Made by a program: the position numbers and the translations under genes. From Balaenoptera acutorostrata (taxonomy: Eukaryota > Chordata > Mammalia > Artiodactyla > Balaenopteridae), in contig NC_080067.1 of the NCBI RefSeq assembly GCF_949987535.1, positions 49,350,910-49,414,909 of the forward strand: 64,000 bases of DNA. The letters run 5' to 3'. The notes beneath the pieces were generated by a model. It had not been told where the DNA came from. It searched no databases and worked only from the letters and a program-made list of their open reading frames with translations. Within the stretch, counting starts at the first letter, position 1; the number at the start of each line of letters is the position of its first letter. Positions 47,860-60,300 of the stretch are shown here, in pieces.

Positions 47860-48710
47860 CTGAATTCTTTTAGCTTTTGCTTGTCTGTAAAGCTTTTGAT
47901 TCCACTGTCAAATCCGAATGAGACCCTTGCTGGGTAGAGTATTCTTGGTTGTAGGTTTGTCCCTCTCATCGCTTTTAATATATCATGCCACTCCCTTCTG
48001 GCAAGCAGTTTCTGCTGATAAATCAGCTGATAATTATATGGGAGTTACCTTGTTTGTAACTTGTTGCTTTTCCTTGCTGCTTTTAATATTCTCTCTTTAT
48101 CTTTATTTTTTGTCATTTTAATTACAATGTGTCTTGGTGTATTCCTATTTGGGTTAATCCCATAAGGGATGCTCTGGACTTCCTGGACTTGGAAGACTGT
48201 CGCCTTTCCCAGATTAGGGGAGTTTTCAGCTATTATGTCTTCAAATATTTTTAGGCCCTTTCTCTCTCTCTTCTCCTTCTGAGACCCCTATAATGCAAAT
48301 GTTAGTGCACTTGATATTGTCCCAGAGGTCTATCTTAAACTGTCATTCTTTTCTTTTTTCTTCTGTTCAGCGATAGTGATTTCCACTACTCTGTCTTTCA
48401 GATAACTGATTCATTCTTCTGTATCATTTAGTCTACTATTGGTTCCTTCTAGTGTATTTTTCATTTCAGCTACTGTATTCTTTATCTTTGCTCAGTTGTT
48501 TTTTTATATTTTCTAACTAACTCTTTGTTAAAAACTTTGAACTTCTTGCTCTTGGCATCTATTCCCCTCCCAAGTTCTTGGATCATCTCTACAATCATTA
48601 CTCTGAACTCTTTCTTAGGTAGGTTGCCTATCTCCACTTCACTTTGTTCTTCTTCTGGAGTTTTATCTTGTTCCTTTGTCTGGAAGGAAATGTTCCTCGG
48701 CTGCCTCATT
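47860..48710 (-). pseudogene. L1-A ORF1 remnant
   Basis: Minus-strand 48,482-48,709 reads QTKEQDKTPEEEQSEVEIGN followed by LPKKEFRVMIVEMIQELG, the N-terminal ORF1 region. RRM and C-terminal parts follow to about 47,860 in other frames, including the region around 48,060 that encodes the KEKQ(V)T-type segment. Several stops are present. Confidence 0.82.
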
Positions 48711-48739
48711 TTGTCTAAGTTGCTATTTGTATTTTTATG

Positions 48740-50203
48740 TATATGGTACGTTAGTTACATTTATCAACCTTGGAGAAATGGCCTTCTGTAGGCAACGTCC
48801 TATGCATCCCAGCAGCACACTCCCCTCTTGTCACCCAAACCATTTGCTCTAGGGGTTCCCCCTAAGTGGGCTGCATGGGTCCTCTGTTGTGCTAGGGTGA
48901 CTACCTGGCTGGTCTGGTAGGCTTGGTCAGCCCCTAGCATGGTTGGTTGCCAGGCCCTGCCTTGTGTGGATGCTGCTGGCTGCTGTTTAGTGGGGCCTGG
49001 TCACAAGTTGGCTGGTTATAAACCCTTAGGGGGCCCTGGGGCTAGTGCTGGCTCACTGGTGGATGGAGTCAGGTCCTGGGGTTAGTGCTGGACTACTTTC
49101 AGGCAGAGCCAGTTCCTGCAGTCTGGCTGCAGGACCCAGGGATTCCAGAGCTTTTTTCAGATTATTTGTAGTGGTGATGGTTGGGGGGGGAGGGTTGGTT
49201 CATGACACATTTGACTATGGGGTCCAGGGTGTCCTGAAGCTGCATTAGCCTGCTCTTGGACAAGTGCAGGGCCCAGATGGTACCAGGGAAGGATCTGGCA
49301 TGCTGTGAGTGGGTTTGCAGGCTTCAGGATCATGGTTTTCTTGCATCTGGTGTCTTCCCCCTGCTAGGTGAGGATGTTCTTGTGGCTAATTCAGGTTTCC
49401 TGGAGGGCAGGGCTGGTGCCTTCCCACTGATGGGTAGAGCTGAGTCTTGGCCTTCTGGTGGGCAGGGCCATGTGCGGGATCAGGAAGTCTTTAGGCAACC
49501 TATCTGATGGGCGGGGCTGTGTCCCCACCCAGTTAGTTGCTTGGCCTGAGGTGTCCCAGCCTTGATATCTACAGGCTGTTGGGGCAGGGGAACAGGTCTT
49601 GGTGCTAATGACCTAGAGGGAGGACCCACTTTGGCAGCTGTCAGCGGCAATGTTCATGCAGTAGAATGTTCCCAAATATGGCTGCCACCAATATCTATGG
49701 CCCCAGGGTGAGCCACAGCTGGCCCCTGCCTCTCTGGTAGACTCTCCAAGACCAGCAGGTAGGTCATGTGAAATTTTATGTGTACGCTTTGAGAGTGAAG
49801 TCTCTATTTCCTTCCAGTCCTGTGAAGCTTCTGACATTAAGCTCTGCTGGCCTTCAAAGCCAAATACTCTGGGGGCTCATCTTCCTGGTGCAGGACCCCT
49901 AGGCTGGGGAGCCTGATGTGGGGCTTAGAACTCTCACTCCTGTGAGAGAACCTCTGCAATATAATCATTCTCCATGTTGTAGGTCATCCACATGGGGATG
50001 TGGGACTTGGTTATATGATGAATCTGCCCCTCCTACCTGTCTCATCGTGGTTCCTTATTTACGTCTTTAGTTGTAGAAGATCTCTTCTGGTAGGTTCCAG
50101 TCTTTTTCATCGATGGTTGTCTGACAGATAGTTGTGATTTTGGTGTGCTCATGAGAGGAGGTAAGCACAGGGTTTTCTACTCCGCCATCTTGGCCAATCT
50201 CCA
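48740..50203 (-). promoter_or_regulatory. L1-A 5'UTR with canonical YY1 core
   Basis: About 1.5 kb, GC-richer than its surroundings, ending on the minus strand with GGCCAAGATGGCGGAG (50,181-50,196). This is the best match to the YY1 core among the five L1 5' ends. Open frames at 49,045-49,248 and 49,256-49,507 are shadows of this GC-rich DNA, not genes. Confidence 0.75.
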
Positions 50204-50565
50204 TCTCAGATAATATTTTCACTTTTACCCCAACAAATTCTTGTTAAGGTAGCCTTTACAAGAGGAAAGATGTCAGGTCAGCTTCCTACCTAACCACTCA
50301 GCCCAGACCACTCAGTATCTTTCAACTGAACAGTCACTCCCCAGTATCTTTCAACTGGGCCAGGTACCTGTTATACACTGCCAAATAAAACTCAGGATCA
50401 TCAACCAGTAATTGGGAGATCTGAGAACTAGGAGAGACTCACTCAAATTCATCTGGACTTTTCAAGGAGGTGGATGGACACAAGAGGCCTCTGCTGGTAC
50501 CAGGCTCCAAATCCTCATAGAGTTCAGTTAAAGGAGAGAAGTCAGCTCCGGATAGCTTCATGGTT

Positions 50566-51015
50566 GCCAAAACTGTCAACTTTAAAAAAAAGAAAAAAGC
50601 ACAACCTAAAAGTTGAGAATTATGTTTTATTCAGCAGAGTTGCTGAGGACTTAAGCCCAGAAGGCAGCCTCTCAGATAGCTCTGAGGGACTGCTCCATAG
50701 AGGTAAGGGAGGAGCCAGGTTATATAGGAGTTTTGCAACAAAAATCAGGTAGTGGAACATCAAAAAATTAATGTTAAAGAAAACCAGATATCTAAAGTTA
50801 ATGAATTTAGTGCTTTTCTATGTATGAGAAGGTGCAAGCATCTGGGCTCATTGAAATCACTCCTTTCATATGCACCCTATCTAGGGCCAGTATCCTGTTT
50901 TTCTCCATCCTGAATCCTCTCAGTGTGCACAGTCAGGAGAGGCTGCAGTGGATGATGGCTTGATGACCACCGTATCCTTTGTTTACTGATATGGCAGGCC
51001 ACAGTCTGTCCACAC
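50566..51015 (-). repeat. Solo LTR of a cetartiodactyl endogenous retrovirus, minus strand
   Basis: On the minus strand I recognise an LTR common in cetartiodactyl genomes. It has GGCCTGCCATATCAGTAAAC-like U3 sequence, then CAGGATACTGGCCC and CCTGGCTCCTCCCTTACCTC. A poly(A) signal AATAAA in GCTGAATAAAACATAATTC (50,620-50,640) is followed by a short U5 containing TTTTAGGTTGTGC. No gag-pol or second LTR lies next to it, so it is a recombined solo LTR. I did not find a secure TSD, and the family name is left open. Confidence 0.6.
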
Positions 51016-52240
51016 TTACAACCTGAAAGGGTACTCACATATAAGCATGCACACAAACCCATGGACTGGGAGAATGTATTACAGTTAGAAAGCCAGATTA
51101 AATTGTTTTACATGTTCCCTTTCATTGAATAATTATTATCTAAAGATGTTTCATTTGTTTTGGGTCAATTTATTGATTGCCAGTCAGTACATTTTCCCTA
51201 AATTAATTTTCTTTTCATATTACAGGCTCACCAGTAGTATTATATTAGCGTCACTGTGAATGAATTGCTATTTTTATAAACTTTAAACATGGTATTAGTT
51301 TCCCTAGAAAGATTTGCTCCTTAGAAATATTTAAACATCGTTTCATATTATAGGATTAATTGCTACATAAGTAAAGAGTTCCATTAATTGCTAAAGATTA
51401 ATGATATCAATTTTTATTTGACATTATGTACTTGGAGGTAATTTTTACCCCAAAACTAAAAGCCAATGAATAGCTAACATGCTAACAATTTAGAGGTTTA
51501 TTAATATTGCATATGTATGAATATACATATATATATATATGATGTAATACACATAAACACTTTCCTAAAATTTAGGAAGATTGGAAAAACTAGATTTTTT
51601 TATTATTGAATTCTATCCTAATCCTATCAATTTTCTAATGCCCTTTGTTAACATTTATTACATTTAGGCTATGCCAATCTGATGCAATTTGTGTGAAACT
51701 TGAAAAATCCTGGCAAGAAATTTGTCATAGAGAAAATAAGCCATATAAAAAACAATTACAAAAATTATCATAATTCTATTACCCATGAAACCATAGGCTG
51801 TTTTTCCTTAAAGACTAGCACAATGGCTCTGACTAGATTACTCTTCCTGTCTATGAAAAAATAAGGCTTGACAATACGGAACATAACATTGTTGATTATG
51901 TTTACAGAAATGTTACTTACCCCACATGAAGAAAATCAAGTCTTATGCCTGCCTTGACTAAACACATTAATATTTCCTTATAAACTTAAGGGAAAATTTA
52001 AGTTTATTCCCATGACCCTTCATGCTACAAAATTATTTACTTTATAGTGTTTTATCCCACTATTTCTTCACGAAGCCCTTTGTTTTACACCATACCCAAA
52101 CTGTTGTGATTTCCAAAAAAGAGCCATGCTTTATTACTTTTTTTACCCTTGTATGTGATAATCTGCTTTGCTCCTTCTAGTGTAACTTATCTATCTATAT
52201 ACATAGGAAGTAAATTTCTCCTCAGCCTTAATGTTGCAAA
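51016..52240. other. AT-rich intergenic DNA
   Basis: No gene or confident repeat is seen. A short (AT)n microsatellite is at 51,521-51,541. Confidence 0.5.
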
Positions 52241-52244
52241 TTAA

Positions 52245-52490
52245 ACACTGGCTCCTTCAGGAAGCCACTTGCGCTATCATTAGGCAGTTAGATGTGCCAC
52301 ACCATGGCCTTATCCAAGCTTTGACTAGGAACATACCCCATCACTGCAAGTGTTTGTTCCCACACCTCTCATTCCTATTAAACTATGGACCTCTCAGGTA
52401 AAGAACCCATGTTCAAATGTCTTTTTAAGATTCTCTTTACTACCTTGCATAGAGCCTGACCTTCTGTATTATTTTTAGTAAGTGATATTG
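52245..52490 (+). repeat. L2 3'-end-like fragment
   Basis: A GGCTCCTTCAGGAAGCC start, TATTAAACTATGGACCTCTC and a CCTTGCATAGAGCCTGACC segment follow the L2 3' end order ('...agactgtgagctc...' and '...agtgcctggca...' analogues). It is strongly diverged. Confidence 0.5.
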
Positions 52491-53324
52491 AAAACTAAAA
52501 TGGAGTAGACGAAAAAGTCTGAATTGCTATGTTAACTTGTCTAATTTTTTATTTGGTTTAAAATTGGAGAAAAAGCATAGTTAATGTAAAAGTTAACTTT
52601 ACTTTCAACTGTAATTAGTTTTAAGTTTGAGAAACATAAAAGGAGAATTTTGGAAGTTGATTATTAAAAATATCTTAAATATTATATAGAATAAGAAAAC
52701 TGAAGGTAAATATTTCAAGAGAACATTATAAAAATACTTATAATGGTTCAATGTATATAATGACTCAAATGAAGTTATAGTATTATATACAGATCTCAAT
52801 TCATAATGTAATCTGATTTTATACTAAGGTTAATCTATAAAATTGAAAATTACATTTAGAGACTTGATTGCTATAGTCATGAACAGAGGTGAAAGCTGGT
52901 ATTTTTCTATATATTTAAAGAAAAATACAAATATTATGCTTAATGTAATCTACAGTCTGTTTGGGTTAGTGTTCCATATTTGACAATATTTGAGGCAGTG
53001 GTTTCCTTATCTGTCAGTGGATCACCATAATATAAAGGATCATAACCTGAGCCATTTTTTAAATTGTAAATTTCAGATTTCTGTCTCAAAATAACTACCA
53101 CAAAATTCAGAACCTCTAGGAAACAAGTAAAAGGATGCATATATTTAGATACGTGATACACAAATCTAGTCTTGGATCTCATTTTGGAACCACTGATCTA
53201 AAGATAGATATGTCTCTTCCCAGCAGCACTCCTGTTGTCACTGGCAAAACCCATGAACAATTCCTAGAAAATAAAAATAGAATCTGGTAATAAAATAAAA
53301 TCTAAACTTTTTTTTTTCTTTTCC
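52491..53324. other. AT-rich intergenic DNA
   Basis: Nothing recognised. Confidence 0.5.
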
Positions 53325-54970
53325 TTTGTGCTTCGTCTAGTTTCACTTGCTCATAGGGTACTGTGTGCAGAGGCCTTGCACCCAGCACCTCAGACCAGAG
53401 TTCCCAGTGCAAAACAGCTGTACTTGATACCTCAGCTCAGCGGGCCATGTGCAGAAGTACCATGCACAACACCACAATTCAAGATGGTGGTGGCAGGCCA
53501 TGTGCAGAGATGCTGCACCAGGCACTGTGATCTGGAGCTGTAAGCAGCACAGCTGCACCTGACCAGCAAGAACTCTGCCTCCCTCTCTGTTGACAAGACC
53601 TCTGTAAAGCTGCTCCACTGGGGACCTCTGGAAGATAGTGTGTAATCTAGAGCACAAGCTCATAACAAGCTTTACTTTGCTTCTGAACCAAACTCGGTCT
53701 TGTTCTACTGGCTCAAACGACCCTGGGCAGGAGGGTCCTTATTGGGGCCCAACTCAGGAGAGTCAGTAACAATATTTTGGCACCCCAGATGGGACAGACA
53801 GTGGCCTTTTTGCCTGCACCTATCCACTAGGTTCCAGCCTCACCCCGGCTCCAGTGGAAGGACAGCAGAGGCTTTGGGAAGTTCGAGTGAGGATGAATGA
53901 CTCTGGTCTATGAGTTCACTCTGACGTGGTAGAATGGCAAAAGCCTTCAGCCAAATTCAGAGCAACTCTGCCCAGCAACTCGATACCTGGTTGAGGTGCA
54001 GACACAGTGTAGCCCCCAGAGTTATCTGGACTGCACTGCCTTGAGGGGGTCACACTATTGGGGATCAAAAACTTGCATGTATCTGCCCACTGCCTCTGGC
54101 TCTCCTTCCCATGGTGCCAGATGCCCAGGAATGATGGGGACCTGTGGATGAGAGGAGCCATAGTAGTCTTGCCCACCGTCTCGCCAGTAGTGCTATCCTC
54201 TTGACCCCTGTACAGGGCAATAGTGGCTACACCAGGGCTTTTTTCCCTCTTTATCCATCTCCAGGGGTCAAGAGTAGCATTCTCCAATCATTACTTTCAG
54301 TTTGATACAGGAAAGTGCCCAGCCCAGTGAGCCAAGAGGCGAGATCAGAAAAAGCCCCAGGTAACAAGGACCACCTGTCAAAACAGAACAAGGATGCTTG
54401 TCCTGAGTTCAGAAAAAGGTACAAGGAATGCCTGAGTGTGAAAGGGTCCCAAGGTAGGTAATATGACCAGTGACTTGACCTCTTCCGATCAGTGCTAGTT
54501 TCCCCGAAGTGGGCTGAAGAGCCCTGTGAGCCATTTGCAAGACCAGGAGCCCCATTATCAGGCAGCCCTGTTACCTGCTGGAAAGAACAGGAAACACCTA
54601 CTGCCTGACCTCTACTTCCCCCTGTGCCTGTGGGGCAAACCTTGGGTGATCCTTTAACAACCGAGGTTCCACGGGCTCTCCTCCAGGTATCACCCCAGAA
54701 TACCAGCTACCCAGCAATCTGGTGAGTACCCTATGGGAATCCCTTGTGCTTTTAACTCTCACCCAGTGGGAAGTCTGGAAACTCCTCTTTTTGGCTGAAA
54801 GGAGGAAAGAAAAGACCCCCACTTCAGACAGCTGTGCCACTAAGGGACCAAGTTGATCAGGAAGTAACATGGCTAAGCTGCTCTGGCCCAGAGGCAGTAT
54901 GTCTACCCTCCTGTAGGAGGAAGGATTAACTATTTCAAGTACAGGCCATTATAAATCAAGGGATCCAAGA
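53325..54970 (+). repeat. LTR and leader-like sequence of uncertain retroviral family
   Basis: Around 53,665-53,700 the plus strand reads AAGCTTTACTTTGCTTCTGA, like the R/U5 start of retroviral LTRs, with a decayed poly(A) signal before it. At 53,778-53,795 TGGCACCCCAGATGGGAC has the TGG start and spacing of a primer-binding site and matches a tRNA-Lys-type site at about 13 of 18 positions by eye. The following 1.1 kb is GC-balanced and unlike its AT-rich neighbours but shows no recognisable gag. No second LTR is present; L1-E begins at about 54,975. Confidence 0.4.
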
Positions 54971-54984
54971 ACTCAGGTAAAAGA

Positions 54985-55640
54985 ATGGATATACAGAGTG
55001 AGAAGTTTCAAGAAGTTCTTAAAAAAGAATTAGAAAATATAAAGAACAAGCTAACAGAGTTGAAGAATACAATAACTGAAATGAAAAATACAGTAGAAGG
55101 AATAAATGGCAGAATAAATGAGGCAGAAGAACAGATAAGTGACCTGGAAGACAGAGTGGTGGAAATCACTGCCACAGAACAGAATAAAGAAAAAATAAAA
55201 AGAAACGAGGACAGTTTAAGAGACCTCTGAGACAACATCAATTACACCAACATTTGCATTATAGGGATCCCAGACGGAGAAGAGAGAGAGAAAGAACCTG
55301 AGAAGATACTTGAACAGGTAATGGCTAAAAACTTCCTTAACATGGGAAAGGAAACAGTCACCCAAGTCCAGGAAGGGCAGAGTCCCATACAGGACTAACC
55401 CAAAGAGGAACATGCTGAGACACATAGTAATCAAATTTACAAAAATTAAAGACTAAGAGAAAATATTAAAAGCAATAAGAGAAAAGTAAAAAATAATATA
55501 TTTAAAGTGATGAAAGGGAAGAACTTACAACCAAGAATACTCTACCAAGCAAGTCTCTCCTCCAGATTTGACAGAAAAATCAAAAGCTCTACAGACAAGC
55601 AAAAGTTAAAGAATTCAGCACCACAGACCTTTTAAACAAA
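54985..55640 (+). pseudogene. L1-E ORF1 remnant
   Basis: The open frame 54,985-55,230 gives 81 codons of charged coiled coil: KELENIKNKLTELKNTITEM, then INEAEEQISDLEDRVVEI, ending at LRDL with a TGA where Trp is usual. RRM sequence continues in the same register after the stop (NINYTNICIIGIPDGEE). Parts of the C-terminal domain are recognisable to about 55,640, but a middle piece has been lost. Confidence 0.87.
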
Positions 55641-56049
55641 TGCTAAAGAAACTTCTCTAGGCAGAAAACAAAAGACCACAACTAGAAACAAGAAAAATAC
55701 AAAATGGGAAAGCTGACAGGTAAAGGCAAAAACACAGTAAAGGTAAAAGATCATTCAGACAGAAGTATGGTATCTACACCAGTAACTGTGAGAGGAGAGT
55801 ACAAATACAGGATATTTGAAAGGCATTTGAAATTAAAAGACCAGCAACTTAAAATGATCATGTATATATAGAGACTGCTATATCAAAAGCTTCTGGTAAC
55901 CACAAACCAAAAATCTGTAATATTGAATAGATATACAAAAAAAAGAAAAAGGAATCCAAACACAGCACTAAAGATAGTCATCATCACAAGAGCAGAGAAC
56001 AAAAAAGGAAAGGAAGAAAAAAGACCTACAAAAACAAATGCAAAACAAT

Positions 56050-56504
56050 TAACAAAATGGCAATAAGAACATACATATGGATAATTACCTTAAATGTAAA
56101 CATATTAAATGCTCCAATCAAAAGACATAGACTGGCCGAACGGATTAAAAAAAACAAGACCCATATATATGTTTTCTATTAGAGGCCCAAGTCAGATGTA
56201 GAGATGTATACAGACTGAAAGTGAGGGGATGGAAAAAGATATTCCATGCAAATGGAAATCAAAAGAAAGCTGGAGTAGCACTTCTCATATCAGACAAAAT
56301 AGACTTTAAAATAAAGACTATTACAAGAGACAAAGAAGGACACTACATAATGATCAAGAGATCAATCCAAGAAGAAGATATAACAATTGTAAATATATAT
56401 GCACCCAACATAGGATCACCTGAATATATAAGGCAAATAATAACAGCCATAAAAGGGGAAATTGAGAGTAACACAATAATAGTGGGGGACTTTAATAGCC
56501 ACTT
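56050..56504 (+). pseudogene. L1-E ORF2 endonuclease, first part
   Basis: The open frame 56,221-56,535 encodes the endonuclease core: RGWKKIFHANGNQKKAGVA, ISDKIDFKIKTITRDKEGHY, SIQEEDITIVNIYAPNIGSP and TIIVGDFNS. The last carries the conserved GDFN of the nuclease active site. The N-terminal LNVNILNAPIKRH region lies upstream in another frame. The frame runs into the inserted L1 tail at 56,505. Confidence 0.87.
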
Positions 56505-56826
56505 ATTTTTTTTTAACATGTTTAACGGGGTATAATTGCTTTACAATGTTGTGTTAATTTCTGCTGTATAACAAAGTGAATCAGCTATATATATACATAT
56601 ATCCCTATATCCCCTCCTTCTTGTGTCTCCCTCACACACTCCCTATCCCACACCTCTAGGTGGTCACAAAGAACGGAGCTGATCTCTCTGTGGAAAGCAG
56701 ATGCTTCCCACTAGCTATCTGTTTTACAATTAGTAGTGTATATATGTCAGTGCTGCTATCTCACTTCATCCCAGCTTACCCTTCCCCCTTCCCGTGTCCT
56801 CAAGACCATTCTCTACGTCTGCGTCT
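56505..56826 (-). mobile_element. L1 3'UTR fragment (L1-C) abutting L1-D's poly(A)
   Basis: The poly(A) tail appears as a T run at 56,506-56,514. The body closely matches the L1-D 3'UTR (56,827-57,137) and the L1-1 3'UTR (9,000-9,320), stopping at CTCTACGTCTGCGTC. On the minus strand it follows L1-D's tail with no spacer. It is either a 5'-truncated insertion into that tail or a piece carried along 3' of L1-D. Confidence 0.85.
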
Positions 56827-57385
56827 TTTTTTTTAACATCTTTTTTGGAGTATAATTACTTTACAATGGTGTGTTAGTTTCTGCTTTATAACGAAGTGAA
56901 TCAGCTATACATCCCTATATCTCCTCCCTCTTGCATCTCACTCACACCCTCCCTACCCCACCCCTCTAGGTGGACACAAAGCACCGAGCTGATCTCCCTG
57001 TGTTATGCAGCTGCTTCCCACTATCTATTTTACATTTGGTAGTATATATATGTCCATGCCACTCCCTCACTTCGTCCCAGCTTACCCTTCCCCCTCCCCA
57101 TGTCCTCAAGTCCATTCTCTACGTCTGCATCTTTATTCCTCTCCTGCCCCTGGGTTCTTCAGAACCATATTTTATATATATATATTTAATTCCACATATA
57201 TATGTGTTAGCATATGGTATTTTTCTCTTTCTGACTTACTTCACTCAATATGACAGTCTCTAGGTCCATCCACCTCACTAAAAGTAACATTTTCATTTCT
57301 TTTTATGGCTGAGGAATATTCCATTGTATATATGTGCCACATATTCTTTATCCATTCATTTATCCATGGACACTTAGGTTGCTGG

Positions 57386-60300
57386 CTAAGTGCATGTCCT
57401 GGCTATTGTAAATAGAGCTGCAATGAACACAGTGGTACATGACTCTTTTTGAATTATGATTTTCTCAGGGTATATGTCCAGTAGTGGGATTGCTGGGTCG
57501 TATGGTAGTTCTATTTTTAGTTTTTTAAGGAACCTCCATACTGTTCTCCATAGTGGCTGTATCAATTTACATTCCCACCAACAGGGCAAGAGGGTTTGCT
57601 TTTCTGTACACCCTCTCCAGCATTTATTGTTTGTAGATATTTTGATGATGGCCATTATGACTGGTGTGAAGGTGATACCTCTTAGTTTTGATTTGCATTT
57701 CCCTACTGATTAGTGATGTTGAGCATCCTTTCATGTATTTGTTGGCAATCTGTATATCTCCTTTGGAGAAATGTCTATTTAGGTCTGCCCATTTTTGGAT
57801 TGAGTTGTTTGTTTTTCTGATATTGAGCTGCATGAGCTGATTGTAAATTTTGGAGATTAATCCTTTCTCAGTTGCTTCATTTGCAAATATCTTCTCCCAT
57901 ACTGAGGGTTGTCTTTTCGCCTTCTTTATGGTTTCCTTGGCTGTGCAAAAGCTTTTAAGTTTCATTAGGTCCCATTTGTTTATTTTTGTTTTTATTTCCG
58001 TTTCTCTAGGAGGCGGGTCAAAAAGGATCTTGCTGTGATTTATGTCATAGAGTGTTCTGCCTATGTTTTCCTCTAAGAGTTTTACAGTGTCTGGCCTTAC
58101 ATTTAGGTCTTTAATCCATTTTGAGTTTATGTTTGTGTATGGTGTTAGGGAGTATTCTAATTTCATTCTTTTACATGTAGCTGTCCAGTTTTCCCAGCAC
58201 CACTTATTGAAGAGGCTGTTTTTTCTCTATTGTATATTCTTGTCTCCTTTATCAAAGATAAGGTGACCATATGTGCCTGGGTTTCTCTCTGGGCTTTCTA
58301 TCCTGTTCCATTGATCTCTATTTCTGTTTTTGTGCCAGTACGATACTGTCTTGATTACTGTAGCTTTGTAGTATAGTCTGAAGTCCGTGAGCCTGATTCC
58401 TCCAGCTCTATTTTTCTTTATCAAGATTGCTTTGGCTATTCGGGGTCTTTTGTTTTTCCATACAAATTGAGAAATTTTTTGTTCTACTTCCGTGAAAAAT
58501 GCCATTGGTAGTTTGATAGGGATTGCATTGAATCTGTAGATTGTTTTGGGTAATATAGTCATTTTCACAATGTTGATTCTTCCAATCCAAGAACATGGTA
58601 TATTTCTCCATCTGCTTGTATCATCTTTAATTTCTTTCAGCAGTGTCTTATTGTTTTCTGCATACAGGTCTTTTTACTCCTTAGGTAGGTTTATTCCTAC
58701 GTATTTTATTCTTTTTGTTGTAATGGTAAATGGGAGTTTCCTTAATTTCTCTTTCAGATTTTTCGTCATTAGTGTATAGGAATGCAAGAGATTTCTGTGC
58801 ATTAATTTTATATCCTGCTACTTTACCAAATTCACTGATTAGCTCTAGTAGTTTTCTGGGAGGATCTTTAGGATTCTCTGTGAATAGTATCATGTGATTT
58901 GCAAACAGTGACAGCTTTACTTCTCCTTTTCCAATTTGGATTCCACTTATTTCTTTTTCTTCTCTGGCTGCTGTGGCTAAAAATTCCATAGTGATGTTGA
59001 ATAATAGCGGTGAGAGTGGGCAACCTTGTCTTGGTTCCTGATCTTAATGGAAATGGTTTCAGGTTCTCACCACTGAGAATGATGTTGGCTGTGGGTTTGT
59101 CATATAGGGCCTTTATTATGTTGATGTAAGTTCCCTCTGTGCCTACTTTCTGGAGGGTTTTTATCATAAATGCATGTTGAATTTTGTCAAAAGATTTCTC
59201 TGAATCTATTGAGATGATCATATGGTTTTTCTCCTTCAATTTGTTAATATGGTATATCACATTGACTGATTTGTGTATATTGAAGAATCCTTGCATTCCT
59301 GGGGTAAACCCCACTTGATCATGGTGTATGATCCTTTTAATGTGCTGTTGGATTCTGTTTGCTAGTATTTTGTTGAGGATTTTTGCATCTTGGAAGAGTT
59401 TGAGAAGGATAGGTGTTAGCTCTCCTCTAAATGTGATAGAATTTGCCTGTGAAGCCATCTGGTCCTGGGCTTTTGTTTGTTGGAAGATTTTTAATCACAG
59501 TCTCAATTTCAGTGCTTGTGATTGGTCTGTTTATATGTTGTATTTCTTCCTGGTTCAGTCTTGGAAGGTTGTGCTTTTCTAAGTATCTGTCCATTTCTTC
59601 CAGGTTGTCCGTTTTATTGTCATACAGTTGCTTGTAGTAATCTCTCATGATCCTTTGTATTTCTGCAGTGTCAGTTGTTACTTCTCTTTTTTCATTTCTA
59701 ATTCTATTGATTTGAGTCTTCTCCCTTTTTTTCTTGATGGGTCTGGCTAATGGTTTATCAATTTTGTTTATCTTTTCAAAGAACCAGTGTTTAGTTTTAT
59801 TGATCTTTGCTATTGTTTGCTTCATTTTTTTTCCAGTTATTTCTGATCTGATCTTTATGATTTTTATCCTTCTGCAAACTTTGGTGTTTTCTTGTTCTTC
59901 TTTCTCTAATTGCTTTAGGTGTAAGGTTAAGTTGTTTATTTGAGATATTTCTTGTTTCTTGAGGTAAGACAGTATTCCTGTAAACTTCCCTCTTAGAACT
60001 GCTTTTGCTGCATCCCATAGGATTTGGGTCGTCGTGTTTTCATTGTCATTTGTTTCTAGGTATTCTTAGATTTCCTCTTTGATTTCTTCAGTGACCTCTT
60101 GGTTATTTAGTGGTGTAATGTATAGCCTCCATGTGTTTGTATTTTTTACAGTTTTTTCCTGTAATTGATATCCAATCTCATAGCATTGTGCTCAGGAAAG
60201 ATACTTGATAGAATTTCAATTTTCTTTAATTTACCAAGGCTTGATTTGTGACCCAAGATATGATCTATCCTGGAAAATATTTCATGAGAACTTGAGAAGA

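Larger units (their letters stand above)
40091..50203 (-). mobile_element. LINE-1 (L1-A), minus strand, 3'-lacking, interrupted by another L1 and two SINEs
   Basis: Read on the minus strand, L1-A starts at 50,203 with the YY1-type motif CCAAGATGGCGG. A 5'UTR of about 1.5 kb follows (to about 48,740), then ORF1 (about 48,710-47,860) and the inter-ORF spacer (47,820-47,230). It resumes after L1-B with the rest of the spacer (41,404-41,060) and the first ~200 residues of the ORF2 endonuclease (41,050-40,091). Homology stops at 40,091 in the middle of the endonuclease domain, so the reverse transcriptase and 3' end are absent. Insertions inside it are a SINE at 40,279-40,640, L1-B at 41,405-47,229 and a SINE at 47,348-47,757. 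Confidence 0.88.

Noticed and set aside
49045..49507. Two tryptophan- and glycine-rich frames in GC-rich DNA
   Set aside because: They lie inside L1-A's 5'UTR and have counterparts in the L1-B and 19,340-20,640 5'UTRs.
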